Assembly (NCBI GenBank): GCA_024235935.1
Contig: JACKLL010000008.1
Coordinates: 62,001-126,000 of the forward strand
Direction of reading: 5' to 3'
Length of the DNA stretch: 64,000 bases
Source of the DNA: Rhodoferax sp.
GTDB taxonomy: Bacteria; Pseudomonadota; Gammaproteobacteria; Burkholderiales; Burkholderiaceae_C
Numbering within the stretch: position 1 is the first letter of the stretch; every line of letters starts with the position of its first letter. Under the pieces are notes generated by a model. The model was given only the letters and a program-made list of their open reading frames with translations. It was not told the DNA's origin and ran no database searches. This document shows positions 54,677-63,497 of this stretch, piece after piece. The translations under genes were made by a program, and so were the position numbers.

Positions 54677-55330
54677 TCAGGACTTGGGGGGTGTCTGCGG
54701 CGACTGGGCCGGCAAGGTACGCTGCAGCTCCTCCTCGGAGATGATCTCGAGCAGACGCACCACCTTCTGGACACCGCCGGTGCTGCGTGCGATATCGGTC
54801 GCGCGATCGGCTTCGCGCTGCGTGACCCGACCCATCAGGTAGACGATGCCGCGCTCGGTGACGACCTTGAACGCATTGGCGAACAGGTCCTTGCTGTCGA
54901 CCATGGCCGCCTTGACCTTGCCGGTGATCAGCGAATCGGACGAACGCTGGGTCAGCGAGGACGATCCCAGTACCGCCAGCTCGTTCGCCACCAGGCGCAC
55001 GTTGTCGACGCGCGAGACGATCTGCTCGACCAGCTGCTTGTCCTGCGCACTGGGAACTTCGCCGGTCAGCAGCACCTGGCGGTTGTAGCTGGTCACGTTG
55101 ACGTGCACACGGTCGCCCAGGTTTTCGTTGATGCGGCCGATCGAACGCAGCTCGATGCCCTCGTCCTCGAGCTGGGTTCCGGATGTCCGCCGGTCGGTGG
55201 CCACCAGCGCGCCCATGGCAGCGCCACCCAGCATGATCGGCGCGCAGGCGCTGAGCATGCTGCCCAGGCTGGCCACGCAAAGGGCGGTTGCGCAAAGCCG
55301 GATCGCGGAAGGTCTCATCTTGATCATCAT
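54677..55330 (-). CDS. dolP: BON-domain outer-membrane lipoprotein DolP (YraP)
   Basis: A 217-residue lipoprotein that maintains outer-membrane integrity. The signal ends in the lipobox SMLSAC, giving a lipidated cysteine near residue 27. Two BON domains follow: about 55-125 (INENLGDRVHVNVTSYNRQ) and 135-205 (GKVKAAMVDSKDLFANAF, then GIVYLMGRVTQREADRAT). The ATG at 55330 overlaps the diaA stop by four bases (ATGA), so the two are translationally coupled, matching the E. coli diaA-yraP order. Confidence 0.88.
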   Translation of the reverse strand: MMIKMRPSAIRLCATALCVASLGSMLSACAPIMLGGAAMGALVATDRRTSGTQLEDEGIELRSIGRINENLGDRVHVNVTSYNRQVLLTGEVPSAQDKQLVEQIVSRVDNVRLVANELAVLGSSSLTQRSSDSLITGKVKAAMVDSKDLFANAFKVVTERGIVYLMGRVTQREADRATDIARSTGGVQKVVRLLEIISEEELQRTLPAQSPQTPPKS

Positions 55331-55926
55331 GTTGTTTCCTCTTGTTCGCCCAGCAACTGGGCATCGACGGCATCGCACATGCAGTGCAAGGCCAGCATCT
55401 GAATCTCCAGTATGCGCGCAGAACGTTCGTGCGGCACGCTGACATGGATGTCGGTGTCGCGCAGCAATTGCGCCATCTGGCCACCACCACGGCCGGAAAG
55501 ACCGACCACAACCATCTCGCGTTCGTGCGCAGCATCGATGGCCTGCTGCAGGTTCGCACAATTTCCGCTGACCGACAGGGCCAGCAGGACATCGCCGGAG
55601 CTGCCCAGTGCACGCACCTGGCGCGCAAACAGCGAGGCCATCGACTGCTCGTTCGGCTCGGCTCCCAGCATGGTGCTGTCGGCCGCCAGGGCCAGCGCCG
55701 CCAGTTCCGGCCGCTCGCGCTCGAAGCGACCGACGAAGCTGGTCGCAAAATACTGTGCCAGCGCTGCACAACCGCCATTGCCGCAGGCCAGCACCTTGGC
55801 ACCATTGGTCACGCACGCGAGCAGCGCCTGCACCGCAGCCGCAATGGGCTGGCTCAGGATCTGCGCCACCTGGTATTTCAGGTCGGCACTGTCAATGAAT
55901 TGTTGCTCGATGCGCTGCTCCAACAT
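55327..55926 (-). CDS. diaA: SIS-domain protein DiaA (GmhA-like)
   Basis: A 199-residue SIS-fold protein. The sugar-phosphate-binding core is KVLACGNGGCAALAQYFATS and LLALSVSGNCANLQQAI. By neighbourhood (yraN-diaA-dolP, as in E. coli) it is the DnaA-binding replication initiator-associating protein rather than the heptose isomerase, which it closely resembles; the two cannot be separated with certainty by eye. I chose the ATG at 55926 (MLEQRIEQQFIDSADLK). Confidence 0.83.
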   Translation of the reverse strand: MLEQRIEQQFIDSADLKYQVAQILSQPIAAAVQALLACVTNGAKVLACGNGGCAALAQYFATSFVGRFERERPELAALALAADSTMLGAEPNEQSMASLFARQVRALGSSGDVLLALSVSGNCANLQQAIDAAHEREMVVVGLSGRGGGQMAQLLRDTDIHVSVPHERSARILEIQMLALHCMCDAVDAQLLGEQEETT

Positions 55927-55979
55927 GGGGATGATGATACCCGTGCCATCTGCAACGTTTTGTAATCCCCACGCCCGAT

Positions 55980-56372
55980 TCAGTCGGCATCGAACGCCGC
56001 CTGGAGCCATTGCAACTGGCCGGCGTCGAAGGCGACCACGTCGAAACGGCAAGGGGACTGCAGCGCACGGCCTGCCAGATAGTGGCGCGCCGCAAACACG
56101 ATGCGCCGGCGCTTGACGCTGCCGATGCTGGCGGCGGCGCCTCCATGGCCCACGGCACGGCGTGCACGGACTTCGACGAACACGGTGGTCCCGTCGCGGT
56201 CCCGCATGATCAGATCGATCTCGCCGCCACCCCGCCCGGGCGTCCGATAATTGCGCACCAGCAGAATCAGACCTGCCTGCTGCAGGTGGCGCAGGGCGAT
56301 GTCTTCGGCTGCATCGCCCGACTGCTTGCTGCTGGCTTTCCCCGCAAGCGCCCCGAACCTGGACAAATCCAT
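55980..56372 (-). CDS. yraN: YraN family endonuclease-like protein (UPF0102)
   Basis: A 130-residue protein with the restriction-endonuclease-like core of UPF0102: KQSGDAAEDIALRHL, NYRTPGRGGGEIDLIMRD and TVFVEVRARRA. The E, D and E-x-R residues of the nuclease motif are kept. Its cellular role is not established. The ATG at 56372 is preceded by AGGTGG, which lies inside the opposing rsmI gene. First of the yraN-diaA-dolP cluster. Confidence 0.87.
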   Translation of the reverse strand: MDLSRFGALAGKASSKQSGDAAEDIALRHLQQAGLILLVRNYRTPGRGGGEIDLIMRDRDGTTVFVEVRARRAVGHGGAAASIGSVKRRRIVFAARHYLAGRALQSPCRFDVVAFDAGQLQWLQAAFDAD

Positions 56373-56374
56373 CG

Positions 56375-57298
56375 ATGACCACCTATGCCTCGGCCCTCGC
56401 TGCTGCGCACGACGCAGCCGCCTCGCAGCATTATCCGCAGGCGGCCCTGTATCTGGTGGCCACGCCCATCGGCAATCTTGCGGATATCAGCCTGCGAGCG
56501 CTGCATGTGCTGCAGCTGGCCGACACCATCGCCTGCGAGGACACGCGCCACACCCAGGCCTTGCTGCGGGCCTATGGCATCGACAAGCCCGGGGCCCAGC
56601 TGCTGGCACTGCACCAGCACAACGAGTCGGAGGCATCGCAACAGGTCGTCGCGCGGTTGCGCCAGGGCCAGCGCGTGGCCTACGTCAGCGATGCCGGAAC
56701 GCCCGCCATCAGCGATCCGGGCGCACGGCTGGTGGCCATGCTGGCCACCGAAGCATTGCGGGCTATCCCGATTCCAGGCCCCAGCAGCGTCACCGCGGCA
56801 CTGAGCGTGGCCGGGCTGGACATATCGGCCGGCGATACCTTCGTGTTTGCCGGCTTCCTGCCCTCGCGCAGTACGGAGCGTGCGGCACGGATCGACAGCT
56901 TGGCCAGCGAGCCGCGCGCCATCGTGCTGCTGGAGGCTCCGCACCGCATCGATGCGCTCGCCTGCGCCTTGGCACCCCTGGGTCCACGCAAGCTGACGGT
57001 GGCACGCGAGCTCACCAAGCAGTTCGAGCAGGTGGTGACGTTGTCGGCGGCCGAGTTTGCCGCCTGGCTGGCGCAGGACGCCAATCGCGCCCGGGGCGAG
57101 TTCGTGCTGGTCGTGCATCCGCAGGTGGTCGCCGCCGACACCGGTGACGACCTGCGGGTGCTGCAATTGCTGATCGCAGAGCTGCCACTCAAGACCGCGG
57201 TCCGGCTCGCGGTCGAGATCACCGGTTCGCCGCGCAACCGCCTGTACGACGCTGCGCTTGCGCTGCGTCGACAACAGGACGACACGTCTTCGGATTGA
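56375..57298 (+). CDS. rsmI: 16S rRNA (cytidine(1402)-2'-O)-methyltransferase RsmI
   Basis: Methylates the 2'-OH of C1402 in the ribosomal decoding site, using SAM; 307 residues. The SAM-binding start LYLVATPIGNLADISLRAL is at about 26-44, then DTIACEDTRHTQALL, SDAGTPAISDPGARLV, IPIPGPSSVTAALSVAG and LEAPHRIDAL. The first 24 residues are an unconserved extension. The ATG lies two bases from the divergent yraN ATG, so its true start could be further in. Confidence 0.93.
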   Translation: MTTYASALAAAHDAAASQHYPQAALYLVATPIGNLADISLRALHVLQLADTIACEDTRHTQALLRAYGIDKPGAQLLALHQHNESEASQQVVARLRQGQRVAYVSDAGTPAISDPGARLVAMLATEALRAIPIPGPSSVTAALSVAGLDISAGDTFVFAGFLPSRSTERAARIDSLASEPRAIVLLEAPHRIDALACALAPLGPRKLTVARELTKQFEQVVTLSAAEFAAWLAQDANRARGEFVLVVHPQVVAADTGDDLRVLQLLIAELPLKTAVRLAVEITGSPRNRLYDAALALRRQQDDTSSD

Positions 57299-57349
57299 GG
57301 CGCCAGCTGCGCAAGCGGCATTCGCACGTGCGGGGAGGATAATCGCCCG

Positions 57350-58123
57350 ATGCCACTGGAACTGAACAGCGAAATTTCTGGCAGCGGCACGCCGCTGCTC
57401 CTGCTGCACGGGCTTTTCGGCTCGGCGACCAACTGGCGCAGCGTCGCACGGCAACTGGCCGACACGCACCAGGTCCACGCGCTGGATCTGCGCAACCATG
57501 GCGCCTCGCCGTGGGCCGATACCATGACCTACGCCGAGATGGCCGCCGACGTGGGCGACTACATCACGCGCCACCAGTTGAAGAAGGTCAGCCTGATGGG
57601 CCACAGCATGGGCGGCAAGACCGCCATGGCATTGGCCCTGGCCCAGCCCGGACTGCTGGAGCGCCTGATCGTGGTCGACATTGCGCCACGCTCCTACCAT
57701 GACGCGCTGAGCAGCTATGCGCAGGCCATGCGCAGCGTCGACCTGATGGCCGCCGCCAGCCGCGCCGAGGTGCAGCGTCAGTTGCAATCGCTGCTGCCGG
57801 ATGCCTCGGTGGCGCCATTCCTGGTTCAGAACCTGGTCCAGCGCAACGAACACTTCGACTGGCGCATCAACCTGGCCGTCATCACATCCGCCATGGCGAC
57901 CCTAGTGGATTTCCCTGCCCCGTTGCGCGAACACGTGTTCAGCAAGCCGACCACTGTCATAGCCGGCGCCCTATCTGACTACATCCCGGGCGGTGACGCC
58001 AGCGCATTTGCACCGATGTTTCCGAAGCTGACTGTAGAGGTCGTGGCGGGCGCCGGCCACTGGGTGCATGCCGACAAACCCACGGAATTCATCGCCGCCA
58101 TGCGACGCGCGCTGGCCCGCTGA
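57350..58123 (+). CDS. ybfF: Alpha/beta-fold hydrolase, YbfF-like esterase
   Basis: A 257-residue esterase. The oxyanion region is LLLHGLFGSATNWRSVAR, the nucleophile elbow SLMGHSMGGKTAM (Ser near 85), a possible acid in the DYIPGGDA region and the catalytic histidine in AGAGHWVHADKP. It matches the YbfF group of acyl-ester hydrolases. The start at 57350 fits the family; it follows rsmI by 51 bp. The substrate is not known. Confidence 0.88.
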   Translation: MPLELNSEISGSGTPLLLLHGLFGSATNWRSVARQLADTHQVHALDLRNHGASPWADTMTYAEMAADVGDYITRHQLKKVSLMGHSMGGKTAMALALAQPGLLERLIVVDIAPRSYHDALSSYAQAMRSVDLMAAASRAEVQRQLQSLLPDASVAPFLVQNLVQRNEHFDWRINLAVITSAMATLVDFPAPLREHVFSKPTTVIAGALSDYIPGGDASAFAPMFPKLTVEVVAGAGHWVHADKPTEFIAAMRRALAR

Positions 58124-58183
58124 ACCGCGGGCGCCGTACGTCAGCGCCTCCGTGGCGCAATACCTGCCCGCTGCCCCGCCGCG

Positions 58184-58660
58184 TCAGGCCGAAGCGGCGT
58201 CGGTCTGCCCCCCTTCTACGGCCCGGTACAACAGCACCGGCACCGGTGCGTGGCGCACCACCTGCTCGGCGTCACTGCCCATCAGCACCCGGCCGATGCC
58301 GCGCCGCCCATGCGTGCCGATCACGATCAGCTCCGCCGGCCATTCCTTTGCCACGGCCGTGACATGGTCACTCAGGCGGCTGTTCGGGCTGTCGACCAGC
58401 AGCGTGTCGACCGGCACCCCGGCGGCATCGACGCGCGCCTTGGCGTCGGCCAGCACCCGCTCCCCCGCCTCCTTGAGCAGGCCCAGCACATCGACCGACA
58501 TCACGCCGAAACCCTCGGCCGACACCGCCAGCGGCATCTGGTCGACGACGTGCAGCAGGCGCAACCTTGAACCGAACTGTTTTGCCAGCTTGATGGCCTC
58601 GTCCAGGCCCGCGTTGGAGGTCGGACTTCCGTCTACCGGAACAAGAATGCGGCTGTACAT
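58184..58660 (-). CDS. Universal stress protein (UspA family)
   Basis: A 158-residue single-domain Usp. It starts MYSRILVPVDGSPTSNAGL. The ATP-binding signature G-x2-G-x9-G-S is intact (GTHGRRGIGRVLMGS), placing it among the nucleotide-binding Usp proteins. Such proteins act in energy and stress adaptation. The ATG at 58660 matches the family N-terminus. Transcribed alone, with a PspC-type gene behind it on the same strand. Confidence 0.92.
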   Translation of the reverse strand: MYSRILVPVDGSPTSNAGLDEAIKLAKQFGSRLRLLHVVDQMPLAVSAEGFGVMSVDVLGLLKEAGERVLADAKARVDAAGVPVDTLLVDSPNSRLSDHVTAVAKEWPAELIVIGTHGRRGIGRVLMGSDAEQVVRHAPVPVLLYRAVEGGQTDAASA

Positions 58661-58776
58661 GGTGTCTGCTTTCGATCAAGTGGAATCTGTACGCTGAGCA
58701 TCGCGCCCACCGGCGTCGGCGGCCTTGAGCATGGTCAAGAAAGCCACAACGATGCTGCCCGGATGGATCCTTACCC

Positions 58777-59121
58777 TCACTCCTGCGGCACGAAGATCCA
58801 CAGCAGCAGGTACAGAATCACGCCGAATCCGCCGAACAGTGTCAGCACCGCCACCAGCAGGCGGCAGACCCAGGACTCCAGACCCAGCACCGGCGCGATG
58901 CCGCCACAGACGCCACCGATCCAGCGGTCGCTGACGCTGCGCCGCAGCGCGTTGAAACCCGCGACAAACGGCACGCCGGATTGCGGCGGCACCGACGAGG
59001 CCGAAGCCGCACCGCCCTGAGACCCGATGAGCCGCGATTTGGCACGGGCGAACTCTTCGTCCGTCAGTACGCCGCGCTGGTGCAGTTCGCCCAGTTTTTC
59101 CAGTTCTTCGCTGATGCTCAT
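58777..59121 (-). CDS. SHOCT-PspC domain membrane protein
   Basis: A 114-residue protein combining a SHOCT-type N-terminus (LEKLGELHQRGVLTDEEFARAK, read as LEKLGELHQRGVLTDEEF) with a PspC domain near 62-114 (WIGGVCGGIAPVLGLESW and two hydrophobic helices). PspC domains serve in membrane-stress sensing. The ATG at 59121 opens the SHOCT helix directly. Confidence 0.82.
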   Translation of the reverse strand: MSISEELEKLGELHQRGVLTDEEFARAKSRLIGSQGGAASASSVPPQSGVPFVAGFNALRRSVSDRWIGGVCGGIAPVLGLESWVCRLLVAVLTLFGGFGVILYLLLWIFVPQE

Positions 59122-59249
59122 GGTTCACTCCTTCGTTGTCTGCTGCAGGAACCACAAGGCCGATTCCCGCTTCGTACCATTATGCGCAGACTGAGGCTCA
59201 AGCATGGCGGCGGCAATCCCCTCGCGCCATGGGCGCGGTTTGCCGCGCG

Positions 59250-62200
59250 CTACAGGTCGACCACCAGCGAGCCGCCCGCTGCCTTGGGGCGGGAGCAACA
59301 CAGAATGATCTTGTGTGTGCGCTCCTGGCTTCCCAGCACGAAGTCGCGGTGCTCGACCTCGCCCGAGGCGCTGGCGTCATACGGCGTCGCGCAGACACCG
59401 CACAGGCCGTCACTGCACTTGGTGTCGACCTTGATGCTGGCCTGCGCCAGCACATCGGTGGCGCTGCGATCGGCAGGTACCTCGAGCGTGCGTCCGGTCC
59501 TGGCCAGGCGCAGCGTGAACGCGTGGTTGACCCAGGCATCCGCCTCGGGCACGCTGAAATACTCGCGGTGCATCGCGTCCTCCGGCCAGCCCCTGGCCAC
59601 GGCCGCCGCGAACACGCCGTCCATGAAACGCGGCGCGCCGCAGGTGTAGACGTGCATGCTGGCAGCGTACGGCGGCATCAATGCCTGCAGGTCGGCACGC
59701 GCGCCTTCGTCCTTGAAGTGGTAATGGACACTGCCCTTCCACGGCATCTGTGCCAGATCCTCCAGGAAGCCCGCCGTCCTGCGGCTGGCGGCGCTGTAGT
59801 GCAGCGCAAACGGCTTGCCCAGCGCATACAGCCGGTGCGCCATCGCGATCATCGGCGTGACGCCGATGCCGCCGGCGAACAGCAGGCTCATCACCGCGTC
59901 TTCGTACAGCGGGAAGTGGTTCGTCGGTTTGGTGATGAAGACCTTGCGCCCTTCGCGGAACGCCCGGTGCATCAGTGCCGAACCCCCGCGCCCGACACCC
60001 TCCGGCGGCTCCCGCAGGACCCCCAGCACATACTTGCTGCGGTCCGCCGGGTCACCGGCCAGGCTGTACTGGCGCTGGTACTCGGGCGCGATGACGATGT
60101 CGATATGCGCGCCGGCGTCGAATGGCGGTAGCGGCTGGCCGTCCAGTGCGGTGAACTCGTATTTCGCCACACCTTCGGCCATTTCCTCGCGCCGGCGCAG
60201 CAGCACCGGAAACACCGGCGGCTCACCCGCGGGCATCGTGAATTTCGGCACCAGATTCTCGGTATCGCCGGCGGCGATGCGTGCCTTGTGCTGCGCTGGC
60301 GTGAGCATGGCCTTGTAGCGCGCGATGCCCTCCTCGCGGTTGGCGACGAAGGTCACCGGGTACGGCGGCGGCATGCGGTCGGCCGGATACACGGCCAGCG
60401 TCTGGTCCTCGTACCTGAGCTTGAGCTCCTTCTGCAGGCCACGCTGGTTGACCTGGGCCGCGCGCACATAGCGTCCGGTCTTGCGGTCGAGTTCGACATC
60501 CCACCACCACTTCTTGACGGGGTTGATCGAGCCGTTGTCCAGCCGGTCGTCGAGCTCGGCCAGCATGCGCGCGCTTTGCGGCAGGTTCATCGCCAGCCAG
60601 CGAAAGCCGCTTTCGGCAAACAGGCCCTCCAGGTTCCACGGGCAGGTCTTCATGCAGCGCCCGCACATGGCACCGGCGGCATTGGTAATGCGGTAGCGTG
60701 TGCATTTCTCGGCGTCGCTCTTCCAGATCTCGTAGCCGTTGTACATCAGCTTGGGGCCGGCGCTGATCGCACCCGACGGGCATTCTGAGTCGCGCGCGCA
60801 CTTGTTGCAGTTCTGGCAGAAGGTCTGCAGGCCGAAGTCGATCGGCTTGTCGTAGGCCATCGGCAGGTCGGTGGTCACGGTGCCGCTTTTCAGGCGCGGC
60901 CCGAGGTAGGGATTGAGGATCACCTCGCCGATGCGGCTGACCTCGCCCAGGCCGGACAGCAGCAGCAAGGGCGGCTGCAGCACGTCACCGTCGAGCACCG
61001 AATGCACGCGGGCCGAATAGCCCAGGCGGCGGATCTGCTCGCCGATGATGCCGCCCAGCATCGAGAAACGCAGATAGGCCCGCATGCTTTGCGCCACGCC
61101 GATCCAGTCGTCGCCGCTGGCCCCTTCCATGGTCTCGTGGCCCTGGTCGAGCAGCAGATTGACGCCGTTGGCATGGTAGGCCGGCATCTCGTTGCCGCCG
61201 GCATCATGCGAGTAATACGCCCACTCGGGGACCTTGCACAGGCCCACCGCATCGACCCCCATGTAATACGAGGCCGCCTTGAGGTTGTCGGCATTGCGTT
61301 TCGGATCGGCCGTGCTGGCCGCCACCGGTCCGCGCGCTTCGCCGAACTGCAGCAGCAGCAAGGCCCCCAGCGCACGCCGGGCACAGGCGCCGATCGGGCT
61401 CTTGAGCACGTAGTTGCCGCCCTTGGCCGCTTCCTGCACCGTCTTGCCCAGGTCGCCGAACAGCGAACGGGCAAAGAAGTCAGCGCGCTTGGGAAAACGC
61501 GGCACACGGTCATGGTCGATGAAGGTCGTCGGCTCATCGACACGCTTCAGGTCCTCAAACGGATAGGCACCTTTGCGAAACTCCCGGTTCTTGTAAGCCT
61601 CCCGGTTGAATGCGTTTTTCAGGGTGCCCTTCCCAAGCCACCAGGCCAGGCCGTGCGACTGCCACTTCTGTTGCTGCGCCGCGGGCGCCAGGGGCTGGTC
61701 CGGCGCCATGGCGAAGCTCGTGCTGACCGCCGCAAGGCCATAACGCCTGCCGACATAGGGGTTGGAACCATCCGCATGCGCCAGGCCGCAGGCGATGGCC
61801 AGCTTGCCAAGATCCAGGTCGGAGCAGGTGGCGCTGTGCGCACGGGCCGCATGGCCGAGCATGCGCAGATAGCTCGACAACAGCACCGCCGTCTGGGCCG
61901 ACAGCACCGCCGCCCGCTGGGCCTGGGTGCCGACGATCCAGTCGCAACCAGGCTCACCCGGCGCCGGGTCGCGCGGATACTCCACCAGGATGGTGATGAC
62001 ATGGGTGTGGTGATCGATCGGCCCGTGCACCGTGCGTGCCGAGTCCATCACGTCAGCCAGGATCATGTCCATGCCGGCGGCAAAACTCCTGGGCTGGCTT
62101 TGCGCCAGTTCCTCGCCGATGCGCTTGACCATCGGATTGCGGATCCGCGTGGACAGACGCGCTGCGGCGGGCAGCGCGCACACGCCCATCATGCTGGCAT

Positions 62201-62477
62201 CGAAGTAGTAACCCGCGGCCTTGAGGTGCGCACTGCGCTGCTGTGGATCCTCCGGAACTTCGCCCGACTGCGGGTTGACGGCCCCGTCGCGCACCAGGTC
62301 GAACATGCCGATGTAACGCGCCATCGCATGGGACAGCGACTCGGGATTCGAATCGTCGAACGACAGCGCCTGCATCGGCGGCAGCGCCGACAGGTCGACC
62401 GCCTCGGCCCGGGTCAGGCGTTCGAGCGGATACGGACCCAGGTGGACGGGCCGGTCTCGGTAGGAGAAGAAACGCAT
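59250..62477 (-). CDS. Fused reductive dehalogenase with oxygenase-reductase-type electron module
   Basis: A 1075-residue cytoplasmic protein, the layout of NAD(P)H-driven catabolic reductive dehalogenases such as BhbA and NpRdhA. Residues about 1-540 hold two related nitroreductase/CblC-like halves. Two [4Fe-4S] sites follow: CQNCNKCARDSECP near 551 and C-x12-CGRCMKTCP near 591-614. From about 750 comes a phthalate-dioxygenase-reductase-like module: RQYSLAGDP near 800 (FMN), FAGGIGVTPMIAM (NAD(P)) and CSDGLCGVC plus a later CC near 1020-1060 ([2Fe-2S]). No Tat signal is present. A corrinoid at the active site is expected from the family. The halogenated substrate is unknown. Second gene after its TetR regulator, 12 bp apart. 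Confidence 0.85.
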   Translation of the reverse strand: MRFFSYRDRPVHLGPYPLERLTRAEAVDLSALPPMQALSFDDSNPESLSHAMARYIGMFDLVRDGAVNPQSGEVPEDPQQRSAHLKAAGYYFDASMMGVCALPAAARLSTRIRNPMVKRIGEELAQSQPRSFAAGMDMILADVMDSARTVHGPIDHHTHVITILVEYPRDPAPGEPGCDWIVGTQAQRAAVLSAQTAVLLSSYLRMLGHAARAHSATCSDLDLGKLAIACGLAHADGSNPYVGRRYGLAAVSTSFAMAPDQPLAPAAQQQKWQSHGLAWWLGKGTLKNAFNREAYKNREFRKGAYPFEDLKRVDEPTTFIDHDRVPRFPKRADFFARSLFGDLGKTVQEAAKGGNYVLKSPIGACARRALGALLLLQFGEARGPVAASTADPKRNADNLKAASYYMGVDAVGLCKVPEWAYYSHDAGGNEMPAYHANGVNLLLDQGHETMEGASGDDWIGVAQSMRAYLRFSMLGGIIGEQIRRLGYSARVHSVLDGDVLQPPLLLLSGLGEVSRIGEVILNPYLGPRLKSGTVTTDLPMAYDKPIDFGLQTFCQNCNKCARDSECPSGAISAGPKLMYNGYEIWKSDAEKCTRYRITNAAGAMCGRCMKTCPWNLEGLFAESGFRWLAMNLPQSARMLAELDDRLDNGSINPVKKWWWDVELDRKTGRYVRAAQVNQRGLQKELKLRYEDQTLAVYPADRMPPPYPVTFVANREEGIARYKAMLTPAQHKARIAAGDTENLVPKFTMPAGEPPVFPVLLRRREEMAEGVAKYEFTALDGQPLPPFDAGAHIDIVIAPEYQRQYSLAGDPADRSKYVLGVLREPPEGVGRGGSALMHRAFREGRKVFITKPTNHFPLYEDAVMSLLFAGGIGVTPMIAMAHRLYALGKPFALHYSAASRRTAGFLEDLAQMPWKGSVHYHFKDEGARADLQALMPPYAASMHVYTCGAPRFMDGVFAAAVARGWPEDAMHREYFSVPEADAWVNHAFTLRLARTGRTLEVPADRSATDVLAQASIKVDTKCSDGLCGVCATPYDASASGEVEHRDFVLGSQERTHKIILCCSRPKAAGGSLVVDL

Positions 62478-62489
62478 CGCGGCAGACTT

Positions 62490-63227
62490 TCAGGTGGGCG
62501 ACGAGGAGGAGGTGCGGCCGCGCCTGATCGGTGTGCGGCGACCCGGCGATGTCTTGGCGGCAGGTCCCGGACCGGAGGTGCCCGCCGCTGCACAGCGCTG
62601 CACGATCAGATCGGCCAGCATTGCGCGCTGCTCGCCCGACAGGGCTTGCGGCGGATGGAACATCTCCTGCACGCCCATGCCGCGCAGCGCAGAGAACACC
62701 AGGTTGGCGAAACTCTCGACGCCGGACGTGCCCCGCAACTCCGGGAAGGCGCGCAGGAAATTGGCGGCCATGCGCACGCGCAGCGCTTCGCGCTCGGCCG
62801 CCATGTGCGCGAGCAGCGAATCGTCGGTGCGACAGGCCATGAAGATGCTCCATACCGTCACGTAGTTGGGCCGGCCGTAAACCGTCTGCCAGGCCGACTC
62901 GACCGCCGCCTGCGCACGCTCGCGCAGCGGCAGATCCGGCGATGGCCACACCGTGGCGGTGCCGTGGCGGTCGTCCGAGCGCACCAGTTCCAGCGCAGCG
63001 CGCAGGATCAGGTCATTCTTGCTGGCGAAGTGGTGCTGCAACGCGCCCGGCGTGACGCCGGCCGCCTTCGCGATCTCGAAGGTCGAGGCATTCGCCAGGC
63101 CGCGTTCGGCGATGACCCGGATCGTCGCGTCGATCAGGTCCTGCTGCGTGGCCTGGCTGCGCTCGGCATGGGTGCGGCGCACGCGCTTGCGTGCGGCAAT
63201 GGCGAGGGAAGGTCGCGCGGCGGTCAT
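62490..63227 (-). CDS. TetR-family regulator of the reductive dehalogenase gene
   Basis: A 245-residue regulator. The N-terminal helix-turn-helix is about 25-75 (NASTFEIAKAAGVTPGALQHHF). The C-terminal half resembles the BetI/TetR_C type, and the last 35 residues are a basic, low-complexity tail. I chose the ATG at 63227 (MTAARPSLAIAARKR), which has GGGAG upstream. It stands in front of the dehalogenase in the same operon, with a 17-bp palindrome upstream, so it probably senses the aromatic substrate. Confidence 0.85.
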   Translation of the reverse strand: MTAARPSLAIAARKRVRRTHAERSQATQQDLIDATIRVIAERGLANASTFEIAKAAGVTPGALQHHFASKNDLILRAALELVRSDDRHGTATVWPSPDLPLRERAQAAVESAWQTVYGRPNYVTVWSIFMACRTDDSLLAHMAAEREALRVRMAANFLRAFPELRGTSGVESFANLVFSALRGMGVQEMFHPPQALSGEQRAMLADLIVQRCAAAGTSGPGPAAKTSPGRRTPIRRGRTSSSSPT

Positions 63228-63312
63228 GGCACTCCCGTGGGATGGACGGCACCGGCACATCGACGCCGGAACGGGGCTGCCGCGGACAGGGGTGTCCGCC
63301 ATGCAGCTGCAA

Positions 63313-63329
63313 TTTGCATTCTATGCAAA
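63313..63329 (-). promoter_or_regulatory. Probable TetR operator
   Basis: A perfect 17-bp inverted repeat, TTTGCAT-TCT-ATGCAAA. On the minus strand a TAGAAT -10-like hexamer (63323-63318) lies inside it, so a bound repressor would cover the promoter. It is 86-102 bp before the TetR start. Confidence 0.6.
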
Positions 63330-63497
63330 ATGTAAATGAACCGCGCCTTTCGCCGGGATCGGGCGACGCTGGCCGGCAAGCAGTGTGCAGTGCGCGGGGC
63401 ATACAGGTCAAACGGGCTTGGCCGGTGATCCGCGAGAATCGGGGCTGACCACCCGCCGCTGGCAGTGCTGCCGGCCGGGCGAACCCGAACCTCCACC

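Noticed and set aside
61002..63335. 777-codon plus-strand frame over the dehalogenase and TetR genes
   Set aside because: It is antisense to genes with clear Fe-S, flavin and helix-turn-helix motifs, and it shows no motif of its own.
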